Positions 1-5,436 of a DNA stretch of 10,192 nucleotides are shown here, in pieces (the stretch's first letter is position 1; the number at the start of each line of letters is the position of its first letter). The stretch is taken from NCBI GenBank assembly GCA_030018855.1, contig JASEHG010000056.1:1-10192 (forward strand), given 5' to 3'. This DNA comes from Candidatus Brocadiaceae bacterium (GTDB taxonomy: Bacteria; Planctomycetota; Brocadiia; Brocadiales; Bathyanammoxibiaceae). The translations under genes and the position numbers were made by a program. The notes beneath the pieces are model-generated. The model was given only the letters and a program-made list of their open reading frames with translations, was not told the DNA's origin and did no database searches.

Positions 1-356
1 CCGTTGATGGTGAAATCCCGCCGCCTGGCATCCCCCTCAGGGTCACAGAACCTTACACTGTCGGGGTGTCTACCGTCGGAGTAAGGCCCCTCTGAGCGGA
101 AGGTGGCCACCTCAAATGGGTGCCCCTCCTCTAAGACTATTATCACGCCGAATTGTGCCCCCACCGGTATGGTCTTCTCAAAGAGGCCTGTCACCTCCTT
201 GGGGTGGGCGCTGGTGGCTATGTCGTAGTCGGAGGGGGTTATGCCCATAAGCATATCCCTGACACAGCCCCCTGCAAGGAGGGCCGTATAGCCCTTGCCA
301 CGAAGCTGACGCACAATCTCTACTGCCAAAGCCTTTTTGGTATCCATCGCCCTCAT
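1..356 (-). CDS. cca: CCA-adding tRNA nucleotidyltransferase / poly(A) polymerase family, 5' part only
   Basis: This is the N-terminal 118 residues of a class II nucleotidyltransferase that adds or repairs the 3' CCA of tRNA; the rest lies beyond the left edge. Visible are the nucleotide-binding loop LLAGGCVRDMLMG (about residues 27-38), the metal-binding pair in DYDIATSA (D43 and D45), the segment PVGAQFGV, the segment FEVATFRSEGPYSDGR, and the RRDFTIN motif at the window edge. All are typical of the bacterial CCA-enzyme/poly(A) polymerase head domain. Whether it adds full CCA, only A, or poly(A) cannot be judged without the C-terminal part. I chose the ATG at 356 because AAGG lies 6 nt upstream; an in-frame ATG at 347 is the alternative. 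It is the last gene of a co-directional run after murD, separated by 96 bp of repeat-rich DNA. Confidence 0.93.
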   Translation of the reverse strand, partial: MRAMDTKKALAVEIVRQLRGKGYTALLAGGCVRDMLMGITPSDYDIATSAHPKEVTGLFEKTIPVGAQFGVIIVLEEGHPFEVATFRSEGPYSDGRHPDSVRFCDPEGDARRRDFTIN

Positions 357-429
357 CCTATACCTTAACTCAACTTTTCGGTGGCCCCTATTTGGGGGTG
401 AGGAGTAGGGAGGAGAAAAGATTGCTATA

Positions 430-460
430 CCCTATCCCCTACCCCCTAACCCCTACCCCC
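430..460 (-). repeat. G-rich telomere-like tandem repeat, G-quadruplex-capable, spanning the murD stop
   Basis: On the minus (mRNA) strand five G runs follow one another: 456-460 (5 G), 450-453 (4), 442-446 (5), 436-439 (4) and 430-432 (3). The loops between them are only 2-3 nt (TA, TTA, TA, ATA). This fits the intramolecular G-quadruplex pattern with one run to spare. The units read roughly as (T)TAGGGG(G). The murD stop codon TAG (453-455) is itself one of the loops, and the last two MurD codons (Arg-Gly) are part of the repeat. A related 19-nt sequence follows the cysM stop at 9121-9139. Formation of a quadruplex and any effect on downstream cca expression are inference. Confidence 0.75.
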
Positions 461-2009
461 TAGTATTGGCCCCTACCAGGGTCTTAAATTCCTTTCCCCT
501 CTCCTGGAAATTTTCGTACATATCATAACTGGCGCAGGCAGGGGAGAGGAGGACTATGTCCCCAGGGGAGGCCACCTCGCCGGCAAGCCTTACGGCCTCC
601 GCCAGGGAAGGGACCTGGAATACGTTGGGGAGCGTGCCCTTTGGATTCGCTTCGCTCACCACAGGCTTTAGCCTGGTTATGAGTCCCATTAGAGTCGGGG
701 CCGTCTCTCCGATAAGTATAACACACTTGCTTCTCTCTACGCATTCCTGGGCGAAGGACTCCAGTGGTATCTTTTTATCGTATCCCCCGGCTATGAGCAC
801 TATTGGGGCCTCAAAGGTCTTTAATCCAGCGATGGCTGATTCTGGCGTGGTGGCAATTGAATCGTTGTAGTACTTTACCCCCTTTAGCTCTGCTACGAAC
901 TCCAGCCTGTGTTCCAGTCCTGTGAAGGATTGGATAGTCTCTTCAATATCTCTACCGCTCACACCCAGGAGGAGGGAGGCACAAGAGGCGGCCAGTATGT
1001 TTTCCAGATTATGTCTACCAGGGAGGCTTCTGCCGGAGAGGCGTATCTTTTCTTCTACGGAGGCCAGCTTCAGGATGGCCTCCTGACCCTTCTGGACGGT
1101 GGTACCGCCCAAAAGGAAGGCCCCGTAGCGCGGGGGTACCGCCTGGCTGTGGAAAGGGGGTAACACTGTCTGGCAAAAATTTGGCCTGTATTTCAGGCTG
1201 TACCACAGTACCCTGGAGGTTGTCTCTTGGGCCCAGTCCCTTAGCCCGAGGTCGTCCCAGTTCAGGATTACGTAGTCTCCTGCGGTCTGGTGGCGGAATA
1301 TGGCCTTTTTGGCCTCAATATAGCTGTCCATGTCTTTATGGCGGTCCAGGTGGTTGGGGGCCAGGTTAGTTACTACCGCCACGTGGGGGGATTTCCTGAT
1401 ATGGTCCAGGTCTTCCAGTTGGAAGCTAGAGAGTTCCAGCACGACGAGGTCTCCCGTCCCCATCTCTTCTATCCTCTCCAGGAGGGAATACCCCATGCCG
1501 ATATTTCCTCCCAGCCATACCCTCTTCTCCGAACGCTGGAGCATGGCGGCTATCAAGGCCGTGGTGGTGGATTTGCCCTTACTTCCGGTGATACCTACGA
1601 TGGAGGCAGGACAGAATTTAAAGAACAGGTTCATCTCTGTCTCCAGTGGTACACCGTTTTCCCTGGCCATGTGGAGGAATCTGGAGTCTCTCGGTATGGC
1701 GGGGTTAACCACTACCATGTCCACGTCTTTGAAATCCTCCTCTCTGTGACCACCCAGGTGTAGCTCCAGAGACAATCCCTTGAGGGACTCCAGGGAAGGG
1801 GCGAGTTGGGACGTCTTCTTAAGGTCGGTAACGGTTACCCTGGCCCCATGGGTTACAAGGAAGCGGGTAAGACCGGCGCCTCCCCCGAAGAGGCCCAGGC
1901 CCATTACGGTTATCTTTTTTCCTTTAAAGACAGTCGCACTGTCTTGTGGATGGGTGGGGGCGTATAGTAATGCACCCCTGCCTGACGTTTGTTTATCTAC
2001 TATCTCCAT
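453..2009 (-). CDS. murD: UDP-N-acetylmuramoyl-L-alanine--D-glutamate ligase (MurD)
   Basis: MurD is the cytoplasmic ATP-dependent ligase that adds D-glutamate to UDP-MurNAc-L-Ala in peptidoglycan precursor synthesis. The N-terminal Rossmann-like domain starts at FKGKKITVMGLGLFGGG (residues 28-44). The ATP loop is TGSKGKSTT (141-149). The central-domain motif NHLDRH (219-224) is followed by AKKAIF, whose lysine (about 234) is the usual carbamylated residue. The C-terminal domain has RHNLENILAA, NDSIATTPESA, IAGGYDKK and LSPACASYDMYENF. At 518 residues it is longer than the usual 440-470, mostly because of about 28 extra N-terminal residues. No in-frame start lies between Met1 and Met36, and Met36 would delete the first beta strand, so the extension seems real. 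Part of it is encoded by a degenerate REP palindrome (1954-1981). No clear Shine-Dalgarno precedes the ATG, and the gene starts 18 nt after pyrF. Confidence 0.96.
   Translation of the reverse strand: MEIVDKQTSGRGALLYAPTHPQDSATVFKGKKITVMGLGLFGGGAGLTRFLVTHGARVTVTDLKKTSQLAPSLESLKGLSLELHLGGHREEDFKDVDMVVVNPAIPRDSRFLHMARENGVPLETEMNLFFKFCPASIVGITGSKGKSTTTALIAAMLQRSEKRVWLGGNIGMGYSLLERIEEMGTGDLVVLELSSFQLEDLDHIRKSPHVAVVTNLAPNHLDRHKDMDSYIEAKKAIFRHQTAGDYVILNWDDLGLRDWAQETTSRVLWYSLKYRPNFCQTVLPPFHSQAVPPRYGAFLLGGTTVQKGQEAILKLASVEEKIRLSGRSLPGRHNLENILAASCASLLLGVSGRDIEETIQSFTGLEHRLEFVAELKGVKYYNDSIATTPESAIAGLKTFEAPIVLIAGGYDKKIPLESFAQECVERSKCVILIGETAPTLMGLITRLKPVVSEANPKGTLPNVFQVPSLAEAVRLAGEVASPGDIVLLSPACASYDMYENFQERGKEFKTLVGANTRG
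1954..1981. repeat. Degenerate 28-nt GTAG-type REP palindrome (family A) inside murD
   Basis: By hand alignment 22 of 28 positions match the palindrome at 10168-10192 (completed by symmetry). Mismatches are at element positions 3, 13, 15, 19, 21 and 27. The arms still pair in large part (GGGGGCGTAT against the reverse of the ATGCACCCC side). It lies within codons of the MurD N-terminal extension, where it encodes roughly residues 10-19 (GRGALLYAPT). A second short palindrome, GACAGT-CGC-ACTGTC, follows at 1929-1943 within the same extension. Confidence 0.7.
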
Positions 2010-2021
2010 GTTTTAAATATA

Positions 2022-2044
2022 CGCAGGCTAAAGCCTGTGGCTAC
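2022..2044 (-). repeat. GTAG-type REP element (family B) spanning the pyrF stop codon
   Basis: On the minus strand it reads GTAGCCACAGGCTTTAGCCT followed by GCG: a GTAG tetranucleotide, then a hairpin with arms CAGGCT and AGCCTG. The same element occurs at 8500-8522, differing by one base, and a variant lies at 8465-8487. It fills the 18-nt pyrF-murD gap and extends into pyrF, so the PyrF tail SSHRL and the TAG stop (2028-2030) are repeat-derived. The GTAG-plus-hairpin layout is the known signature of REP elements mobilised by REP-associated tyrosine transposases; no such transposase is in the window. Confidence 0.8.
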
Positions 2045-2990
2045 TGCGTCTTTTGGCTCTTTCTGCGGTTTCTGCCACCTCAGAGTGCATCTTTACCACG
2101 GCCTGTCTTACAGCCTCTTCCCAGTCCACGGTCTTACCCTTACATGGGGGGTATAGGTAGGCAAAGATGATGGAGCGGGAGGAACTTATTATTGCACCAT
2201 AACCATCGGTATTAAAATAGGCGTCCAGCCCTCTTGCCCCGGCCCCTTGCGCACCATAGCCAGGTACCAGAAAGAAGGCCCTGGGTATGAGATGCCTCAG
2301 GCGGCTGGCTGTCCTGGGGTATTGGGCCCCTACTACGGCCCCCACACTGCTATAGCCATTTTTACCTATAAGCCCCTTCCCCCATTGCCCTACCTTTTTG
2401 GCTACCTTTTCAAAGAATCTTTCCCCGTCCGAGGCAGACAGGTCCTGGAAGTCCCTGGAAGAGGGGTTGGTGGTCTTTACCAGGATGAAGAGGCCCTTGT
2501 CTTTTTCCTCGGCCACCTTGAGGAAGGGGGCTATACTATCCCCTCCCAGGTAAGGGTTGAGCGTTACCGAATCGGTTCCATACCCCTGGAGTGTGGTTTT
2601 GTCTAGTTTAACCTCTCCCAGATGGGCCTGGGCGTAGGCAAGGGCGGTGTGTTCTACGTCCCCCCTCTTTATGTCCCCTATGGTTACCAGCCCTTTCTTT
2701 TGGGCATAGGTTATGGTCTTCCGGTATGCCTCCATCCCCCAGGGTCCCAGTAGTTCATAAAAGGCGACCTGGAGTTTCACTACGCCGGTATAGGGGGATA
2801 CGACGTCTAAGACCTTTCTGTTAAATTCCAGTATTGCCCAGCTTGCCCCCTTGAACCCTTGCCCATGGTCTTTGAATGCCTTGTCTTTTATCTCTTGTGG
2901 TATGTATTGAAGTTGTGGGTCAAGGCCCACCGCAATGGGGCTACCCTTCTCCTGTATCACCTCTATGAGGCGATCGGCAAAGTTCTTCAA
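2028..2990 (-). CDS. pyrF: Orotidine-5'-phosphate decarboxylase (type 2)
   Basis: This cytoplasmic TIM-barrel enzyme decarboxylates OMP to UMP, the last step of de novo pyrimidine synthesis. Visible are the opening VGLDPQLQYIP (21-31), the substrate lysine segment VVKLQVAFYEL (70-80), and the catalytic DIKRGD (D106, K108, D111). Late in the barrel are the phosphate-binding VPGYGAQGAG and the SSSRSIIFAY signature. This pattern is that of the longer type 2 family (about 270-310 residues); this copy has 320. The start is a TTG at 2990 overlapping the TGA of trpG (TTGA, 4-bp overlap), which implies translational coupling; upstream is only a weak purine stretch. The last residues (about SSHRL) and the stop codon come from a REP element at 2022-2044, so the native C-terminus was probably different. 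Confidence 0.95.
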   Translation of the reverse strand: MKNFADRLIEVIQEKGSPIAVGLDPQLQYIPQEIKDKAFKDHGQGFKGASWAILEFNRKVLDVVSPYTGVVKLQVAFYELLGPWGMEAYRKTITYAQKKGLVTIGDIKRGDVEHTALAYAQAHLGEVKLDKTTLQGYGTDSVTLNPYLGGDSIAPFLKVAEEKDKGLFILVKTTNPSSRDFQDLSASDGERFFEKVAKKVGQWGKGLIGKNGYSSVGAVVGAQYPRTASRLRHLIPRAFFLVPGYGAQGAGARGLDAYFNTDGYGAIISSSRSIIFAYLYPPCKGKTVDWEEAVRQAVVKMHSEVAETAERAKRRSSHRL

Positions 2991-3562
2991 GTTTTTTCTT
3001 TGAGTTCCAGAAAATTTTTAATTAGCTTTGGGCCTTCCTCCGTAAGGAAGGATTCAGGGTGGAACTGCACCCCTTCCAGGAGGTACTCCTTGTGTCTGAG
3101 GCCCATGATTTCGTCCCTCTCCGCCCAGGCATTGACCTCTAAGCAAGAGGGGAGGCTCTCTGGTCTCACTATAAGGGAATGATACCGGGTGGCCTCAAAG
3201 GGGTTGGCCAGGCCACGAAATATGGTCTTGCCGTCGTGGTGTATCATGGAGGTCTTTCCGTGCATGAGTCTCCCGGCCCTGACTATTTCCCCCCCCAGGA
3301 CGTAGGCGATACACTGGTGTCCCAGGCATACGCCCAGGATAGGTATCTTGCCCATAAAGTGTTTTATGACCTCGTTAGAGATGCCGCTCTCTCGTGGGGT
3401 GCAGGGGCCGGGGGATATAATGATGTGTCCGGGGGTTTTATCCTCAATCTCCCTCAGGGTAATCTTGTCGTTTCTTGCGACCTCCACCTCCCTGCCCAGC
3501 TCCCCGATACACTGGACAAGGTTGTACGTAAAGGAATCGTAGTTATCTATTACCAGAACCAA
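2987..3562 (-). CDS. trpG: Class I glutamine amidotransferase: anthranilate synthase component II / aminodeoxychorismate synthase glutaminase
   Basis: This is the small glutaminase subunit that feeds ammonia from glutamine to a chorismate-using partner, TrpE (tryptophan) or PabB (folate). It opens with IDNYDSFTYNLVQ (5-17). The oxyanion region is ISPGPCTP (49-56), the nucleophile is C79 in GVCLGHQ (77-83), and the other triad residues are H168 and E170 in GVQFHPES. RYHSL (126-130) is also typical. The length of 191 residues is normal. No trpE or pabB lies in the window, so trpG and pabA cannot be separated and the protein may serve both pathways. The start is a TTG at 3562, with GAGAG 6 nt upstream; an upstream ATG at 3574 is in another role because it runs into TAA within three codons. 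It is the first gene of the trpG-pyrF-murD-cca run. Confidence 0.93.
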   Translation of the reverse strand: MVLVIDNYDSFTYNLVQCIGELGREVEVARNDKITLREIEDKTPGHIIISPGPCTPRESGISNEVIKHFMGKIPILGVCLGHQCIAYVLGGEIVRAGRLMHGKTSMIHHDGKTIFRGLANPFEATRYHSLIVRPESLPSCLEVNAWAERDEIMGLRHKEYLLEGVQFHPESFLTEEGPKLIKNFLELKEKT

Positions 3563-3585
3563 GTTAGTCTCTCATGTACAAATTA

Positions 3586-3763
3586 ATACCTCTGCAAAAC
3601 TTGCCAAATTGCCGTTTGTCATCCTGAGTGAGCCAAAGCCCTGAGCGAAGCGAAGGGGAAGCGAAAATCTGGTCTTTTAAGTGGGGGCACGGCACGCCGT
3701 GCCCCTACAGACTTCGCTCCCTAAGAATGACAAGCAAGTGGGGTTTTCCATGGCTCTCAAATT
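3586..3763. mobile_element. Decayed MITE-like element, second copy of the 8526-8667 family, interrupted by a REP
   Basis: The left end has ACCTCTGCAAAAC (3588-3600) followed by TTTGTCATCCTGAG, matching the left half of the element at 8526-8667. The right half has AGAATGACA (3724-3732) followed by GTTTTCCATGGCTCTCA, a degenerate match to the right end there. Between the two inner arms the loop contains a complete family A REP at 3681-3708. AATTA-like sequence lies at both borders and could be a target duplication. It fills most of the 240-bp gap between the lipoprotein stop and the trpG start. There is no coding capacity. Confidence 0.6.
3681..3708. repeat. 28-nt GTAG-type REP palindrome (family A), nested in a MITE-like repeat
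   Basis: The left arm GTGGGGGCACGGCA pairs with the right arm CGCCGTGCCCCTAC except at two positions. The context CTTTTAA before it and AGA after it is nearly shared with the copy at 8162-8189 (CTTTTAA before, AGAAA after). The shared flanks suggest a slightly larger mobilised unit or a preferred target. Confidence 0.85.
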
Positions 3764-3802
3764 ACCCCAAATTTTAGCAAAAGGGAGGCCAAATTTAAAG
3801 GG

Positions 3803-4915
3803 TCATTGAGGTATCACCAACGTCTGCCCTGGTACCAGGCGGTCTCTATTTGGGATACCCTCCCGATTGGCCTCAAATATAGTCTTCCACCGGGAGTCGT
3901 CGTTGTAATACTGTCTGGCCAACTTACAGAGTGTGTCGCCTTTTTTGACCTTATGGGTTTTAGGGGAGGTGGCGTTGTCTGCCGTACCCAGCCTGGCCTT
4001 CACTCCCTGTATACTTTGATTGGAGGCCGCCAGGGTCTTCCATCTGTTTTTCCTCTCCTCCTGGAGGGAGCTGGCCACTGGGATTCTACCCACTACCTCT
4101 CTGCACACCTCGTCGGCGGCCTTGGCGACGTAGAGGTCTCTTAACGCTATGACGTTTTGTATGGAGCCTGCGACAAAGTCTATGGGGTTGGTGGCAACCC
4201 TTATATTATTATCTCTCCTCACTTCTGCCACTTCAAAGACGGTACTCCCGTCATGGGTGGAGACGCATCTGGTATAAACTCCCACAACCACTTGCGTAAC
4301 TATGAGGTAATAATGGACCCTGTAGTGTGTGACCTTTCCATAAACAATGGCATCTACCCCCAGGGCCTTTCCCAGTTCTTTAGGATCGGCCTTGTAAAGC
4401 TTTTCTGGACAGGTGATACCAAGTTCCTGTAATACTGCGTCGGTTTCCAATAGCCCCAGGAGTTCAAATTCCCTGAGGGAAAGGTGGGCAAAGAAGAACC
4501 TCCTCAGGCGGTTAGAGTAGGTCCAACTCCATACCTTCTTTTCCTCCTCACTGCGTTCGGCTATGGCCCGCCCGTTTAATTTAAAGTCACCACCTTCAAG
4601 GTTTTCAAACGGCAGGATGGCCAGTTTTTTGGGCGGGTCTGTGTAGAAGGATGGTGAGCACTTAAGGAGTCGCTGGCCTGGGTCTAATTGATATATACGG
4701 TCCAGCAGCTTTTTCTGGCCGCAGTATCCTTTATCTTTATCTTCCTGGTAGAAGGGGTCGTTATTTTGGGAGGAGAGGTCCCTGTACTGGTTATTGGCAC
4801 AACCAACGAGGAGGGACAGCAGGGATATTATTAGGGTGGCAATCCACCCCAGGCGGACTATCCCCGTATCAATAAGGTACGGGGCTGGCGGAAAAGTGGG
4901 TAAAAACTTTGCCAC
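3803..4915 (-). CDS. Lipoprotein: GNA1162/DUF799-like domain with C-terminal LysM domain
   Basis: The protein is 370 residues. The N-terminus has a hydrophobic segment (about 23-37) ending in the lipobox L36-V-G-C39, so signal peptidase II processing and lipidation at C39 are expected. The middle contains KKLAILPFENLEGG and AIVYGKVTHYRVHYYLIVTQ with a following strand-rich region, which resembles putative outer-membrane lipoproteins of the GNA1162/DUF799 and CsgG-like 'LAVLPF' group. Residues 320-370 form a canonical LysM (VKKGDTLCKLARQYYND ... LVPGQTLVIPQ), which binds peptidoglycan in known cases. Lipid plus LysM suggests an envelope protein tethering membrane to cell wall; its exact role is unknown. 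The start is GTG at 4915; an in-frame TAA six bases upstream rules out a longer form, and no good Shine-Dalgarno is visible. It has its own strong promoter. Confidence 0.85.
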   Translation of the reverse strand: MAKFLPTFPPAPYLIDTGIVRLGWIATLIISLLSLLVGCANNQYRDLSSQNNDPFYQEDKDKGYCGQKKLLDRIYQLDPGQRLLKCSPSFYTDPPKKLAILPFENLEGGDFKLNGRAIAERSEEEKKVWSWTYSNRLRRFFFAHLSLREFELLGLLETDAVLQELGITCPEKLYKADPKELGKALGVDAIVYGKVTHYRVHYYLIVTQVVVGVYTRCVSTHDGSTVFEVAEVRRDNNIRVATNPIDFVAGSIQNVIALRDLYVAKAADEVCREVVGRIPVASSLQEERKNRWKTLAASNQSIQGVKARLGTADNATSPKTHKVKKGDTLCKLARQYYNDDSRWKTIFEANREGIPNRDRLVPGQTLVIPQ

Positions 4916-4965
4916 AGTTTATCTTAGAATAAGGTTTTACCAACGCCACCCTCGCCCAGAGGGGC

Positions 4966-4993
4966 ATTATACGGCCTTTCCTTCTCAAGTCAA
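4966..4993 (-). promoter_or_regulatory. Sigma70-type promoter for the LysM lipoprotein gene
   Basis: On the minus strand TTGACT (4993-4988), a 16-nt spacer and a perfect TATAAT (4971-4966) are seen. The predicted transcription start is near 4957-4959, giving a 5' leader of about 43 nt. The leader begins with a small hairpin, CCCTC-TGGGC-GAGGG. The -35 box touches a palindrome at 4991-5006. Confidence 0.8.
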
Positions 4994-5009
4994 GCGTAAA
5001 CGCTTGTAC
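4988..5009. promoter_or_regulatory. Operator-like palindrome overlapping the -35 box
   Basis: A perfect inverted repeat CAAGCGT-AA-ACGCTTG (4991-5006) is extended by AGT on one side and by ACT, after one extra base, on the other. On the minus strand its last bases are part of the -35 hexamer TTGACT of the lipoprotein promoter. Position and size fit a dimeric regulator site, but no cognate regulator is in the window and a simple hairpin role cannot be excluded. Confidence 0.4.
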
Positions 5010-5023
5010 TCTTGTGGATGATG

Positions 5024-5134
5024 CAGAGGGGCTGTTGCTTAACTCACCTGGGTCTTTAGGATGAGGGTGTACTTTAGCTGGACAGCCCGCCTCGGGTGGA
5101 TTAAAAAAATGTCTACTTCGGCAACAGCCTCTCT
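5024..5134 (+). ncRNA. Unassigned structured RNA candidate (three-way-junction-like)
   Basis: The ends pair through AGAGG(GG)CTGTTGC (5024-5037) and GCAACAGCCTCT (5123-5134), 12 base pairs with a two-G bulge. Inside is a second helix, CTCACCT with AGG-A-TGAG (one bulged A, loop GGGTCTTT). A third helix pairs AG-C-TGGACA with TGTCTACT (one bulged C, one G-U) and encloses a CCCG-CCT-CGGG hairpin. The G-U pair in the third helix favours the plus strand as the RNA. I do not recognise a family: SRP RNA, tmRNA, RNase P and the common riboswitch signatures are absent. It lies between the divergent lipoprotein promoter and the 6S RNA promoter. A small mobile element with terminal inverted repeats is the main alternative. 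Confidence 0.4.
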
Positions 5135-5165
5135 ATAGACTCCACAACCAGATCCCGAAAATTAC

Positions 5166-5194
5166 TTGAATTTGCCAGCCAATTCTGGTAGTAT
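5166..5194 (+). promoter_or_regulatory. Sigma70-type promoter of the 6S RNA gene
   Basis: TTGAAT (5166-5171), a 17-nt spacer and TAGTAT (5189-5194) precede the first base of the 6S closing stem by the expected distance. The predicted start is around A5203. Confidence 0.75.
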
Positions 5195-5202
5195 GTTGGC
5201 TG

Positions 5203-5383
5203 AAAGCCCTGCCCTGTGCGTGTATGAAAGTGGTTGGATTGAACCGTCACTACGAAACCAGGGTGCCTGAGTCAGAAAGTAGCGTTGAGGCCTTAAATGG
5301 CCTACAACAGAAGCCTTCTGCGGGCGCCCACTTAAAAATGCGGGTTCTTGGACAAACACTTCTCACGGCAGGGTGGGGCTTTT
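5203..5383 (+). ncRNA. ssrS: 6S RNA
   Basis: 6S RNA mimics an open promoter and binds housekeeping RNA polymerase holoenzyme in slow growth. The region folds as the family requires. The closing stem pairs 5203-5219 (AAAGCCCTGCC...) with 5366-5382 (...GGCAGGGTGGGGCTTT). A second helix pairs AAGTGGTTG (5228-5236) with CAAACACTT (5353-5361), with one G-A mismatch. A large central bubble (about 5237-5260 opposite 5330-5352) leads to an apical arm: GGGTGCC (5261-5267) with GGCGCCC (5323-5329), CAGAA with TTCTG, and a tip GTTGAGGCC with GGCCT-A-CAAC. The sequence CTGCGGGCGCCCACTT resembles the 3' strand of many 6S RNAs. The length of about 181 nt fits. The closing stem runs into TTTT (5380-5383), serving as a terminator. 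rarA starts 53 bp downstream. Confidence 0.88.
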
Positions 5384-5436
5384 ATCGTTAAGTAGGGACA
5401 CAGACTGGCTGTACCCCCCTGCTACCCCAAAGTATA

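Noticed and set aside
384..399. CCCC-TATTT-GGGG hairpin upstream of cca as a terminator for murD
   Set aside because: The stem is only 4-5 bp and no U-run follows on the minus strand.
1290..1763. Plus-strand open frame of 157 codons opposite murD
   Set aside because: It is antisense to well-conserved MurD motifs, shows no recognisable domain and has no ribosome-binding site; it is a shadow of murD codon use.
4862..4884. CCCCGTA/TACGGGG inverted repeat as a terminator or REP
   Set aside because: It lies within the signal-peptide coding region of the lipoprotein gene, has no T-run and lacks the GTAG layout; probably chance.
5024..5134. SRP RNA, tmRNA or tRNA in the protein-free region
   Set aside because: The conserved SRP apical loop, the tmRNA tRNA-like ends and the GTTCGA-type T-loop are all absent.
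5162..5359. Minus-strand open frame of 65 codons across the 6S RNA
   Set aside because: The region is explained by the plus-strand 6S RNA fold and its promoter; the peptide resembles nothing known.
5392..5425. GTAGGG...CTGCTAC inverted sequence between 6S RNA and rarA, as another family A REP
   Set aside because: The ends and the CAG/CTG core pair, but the arms need several gaps, so it is at best a very decayed copy and not reported as a feature.
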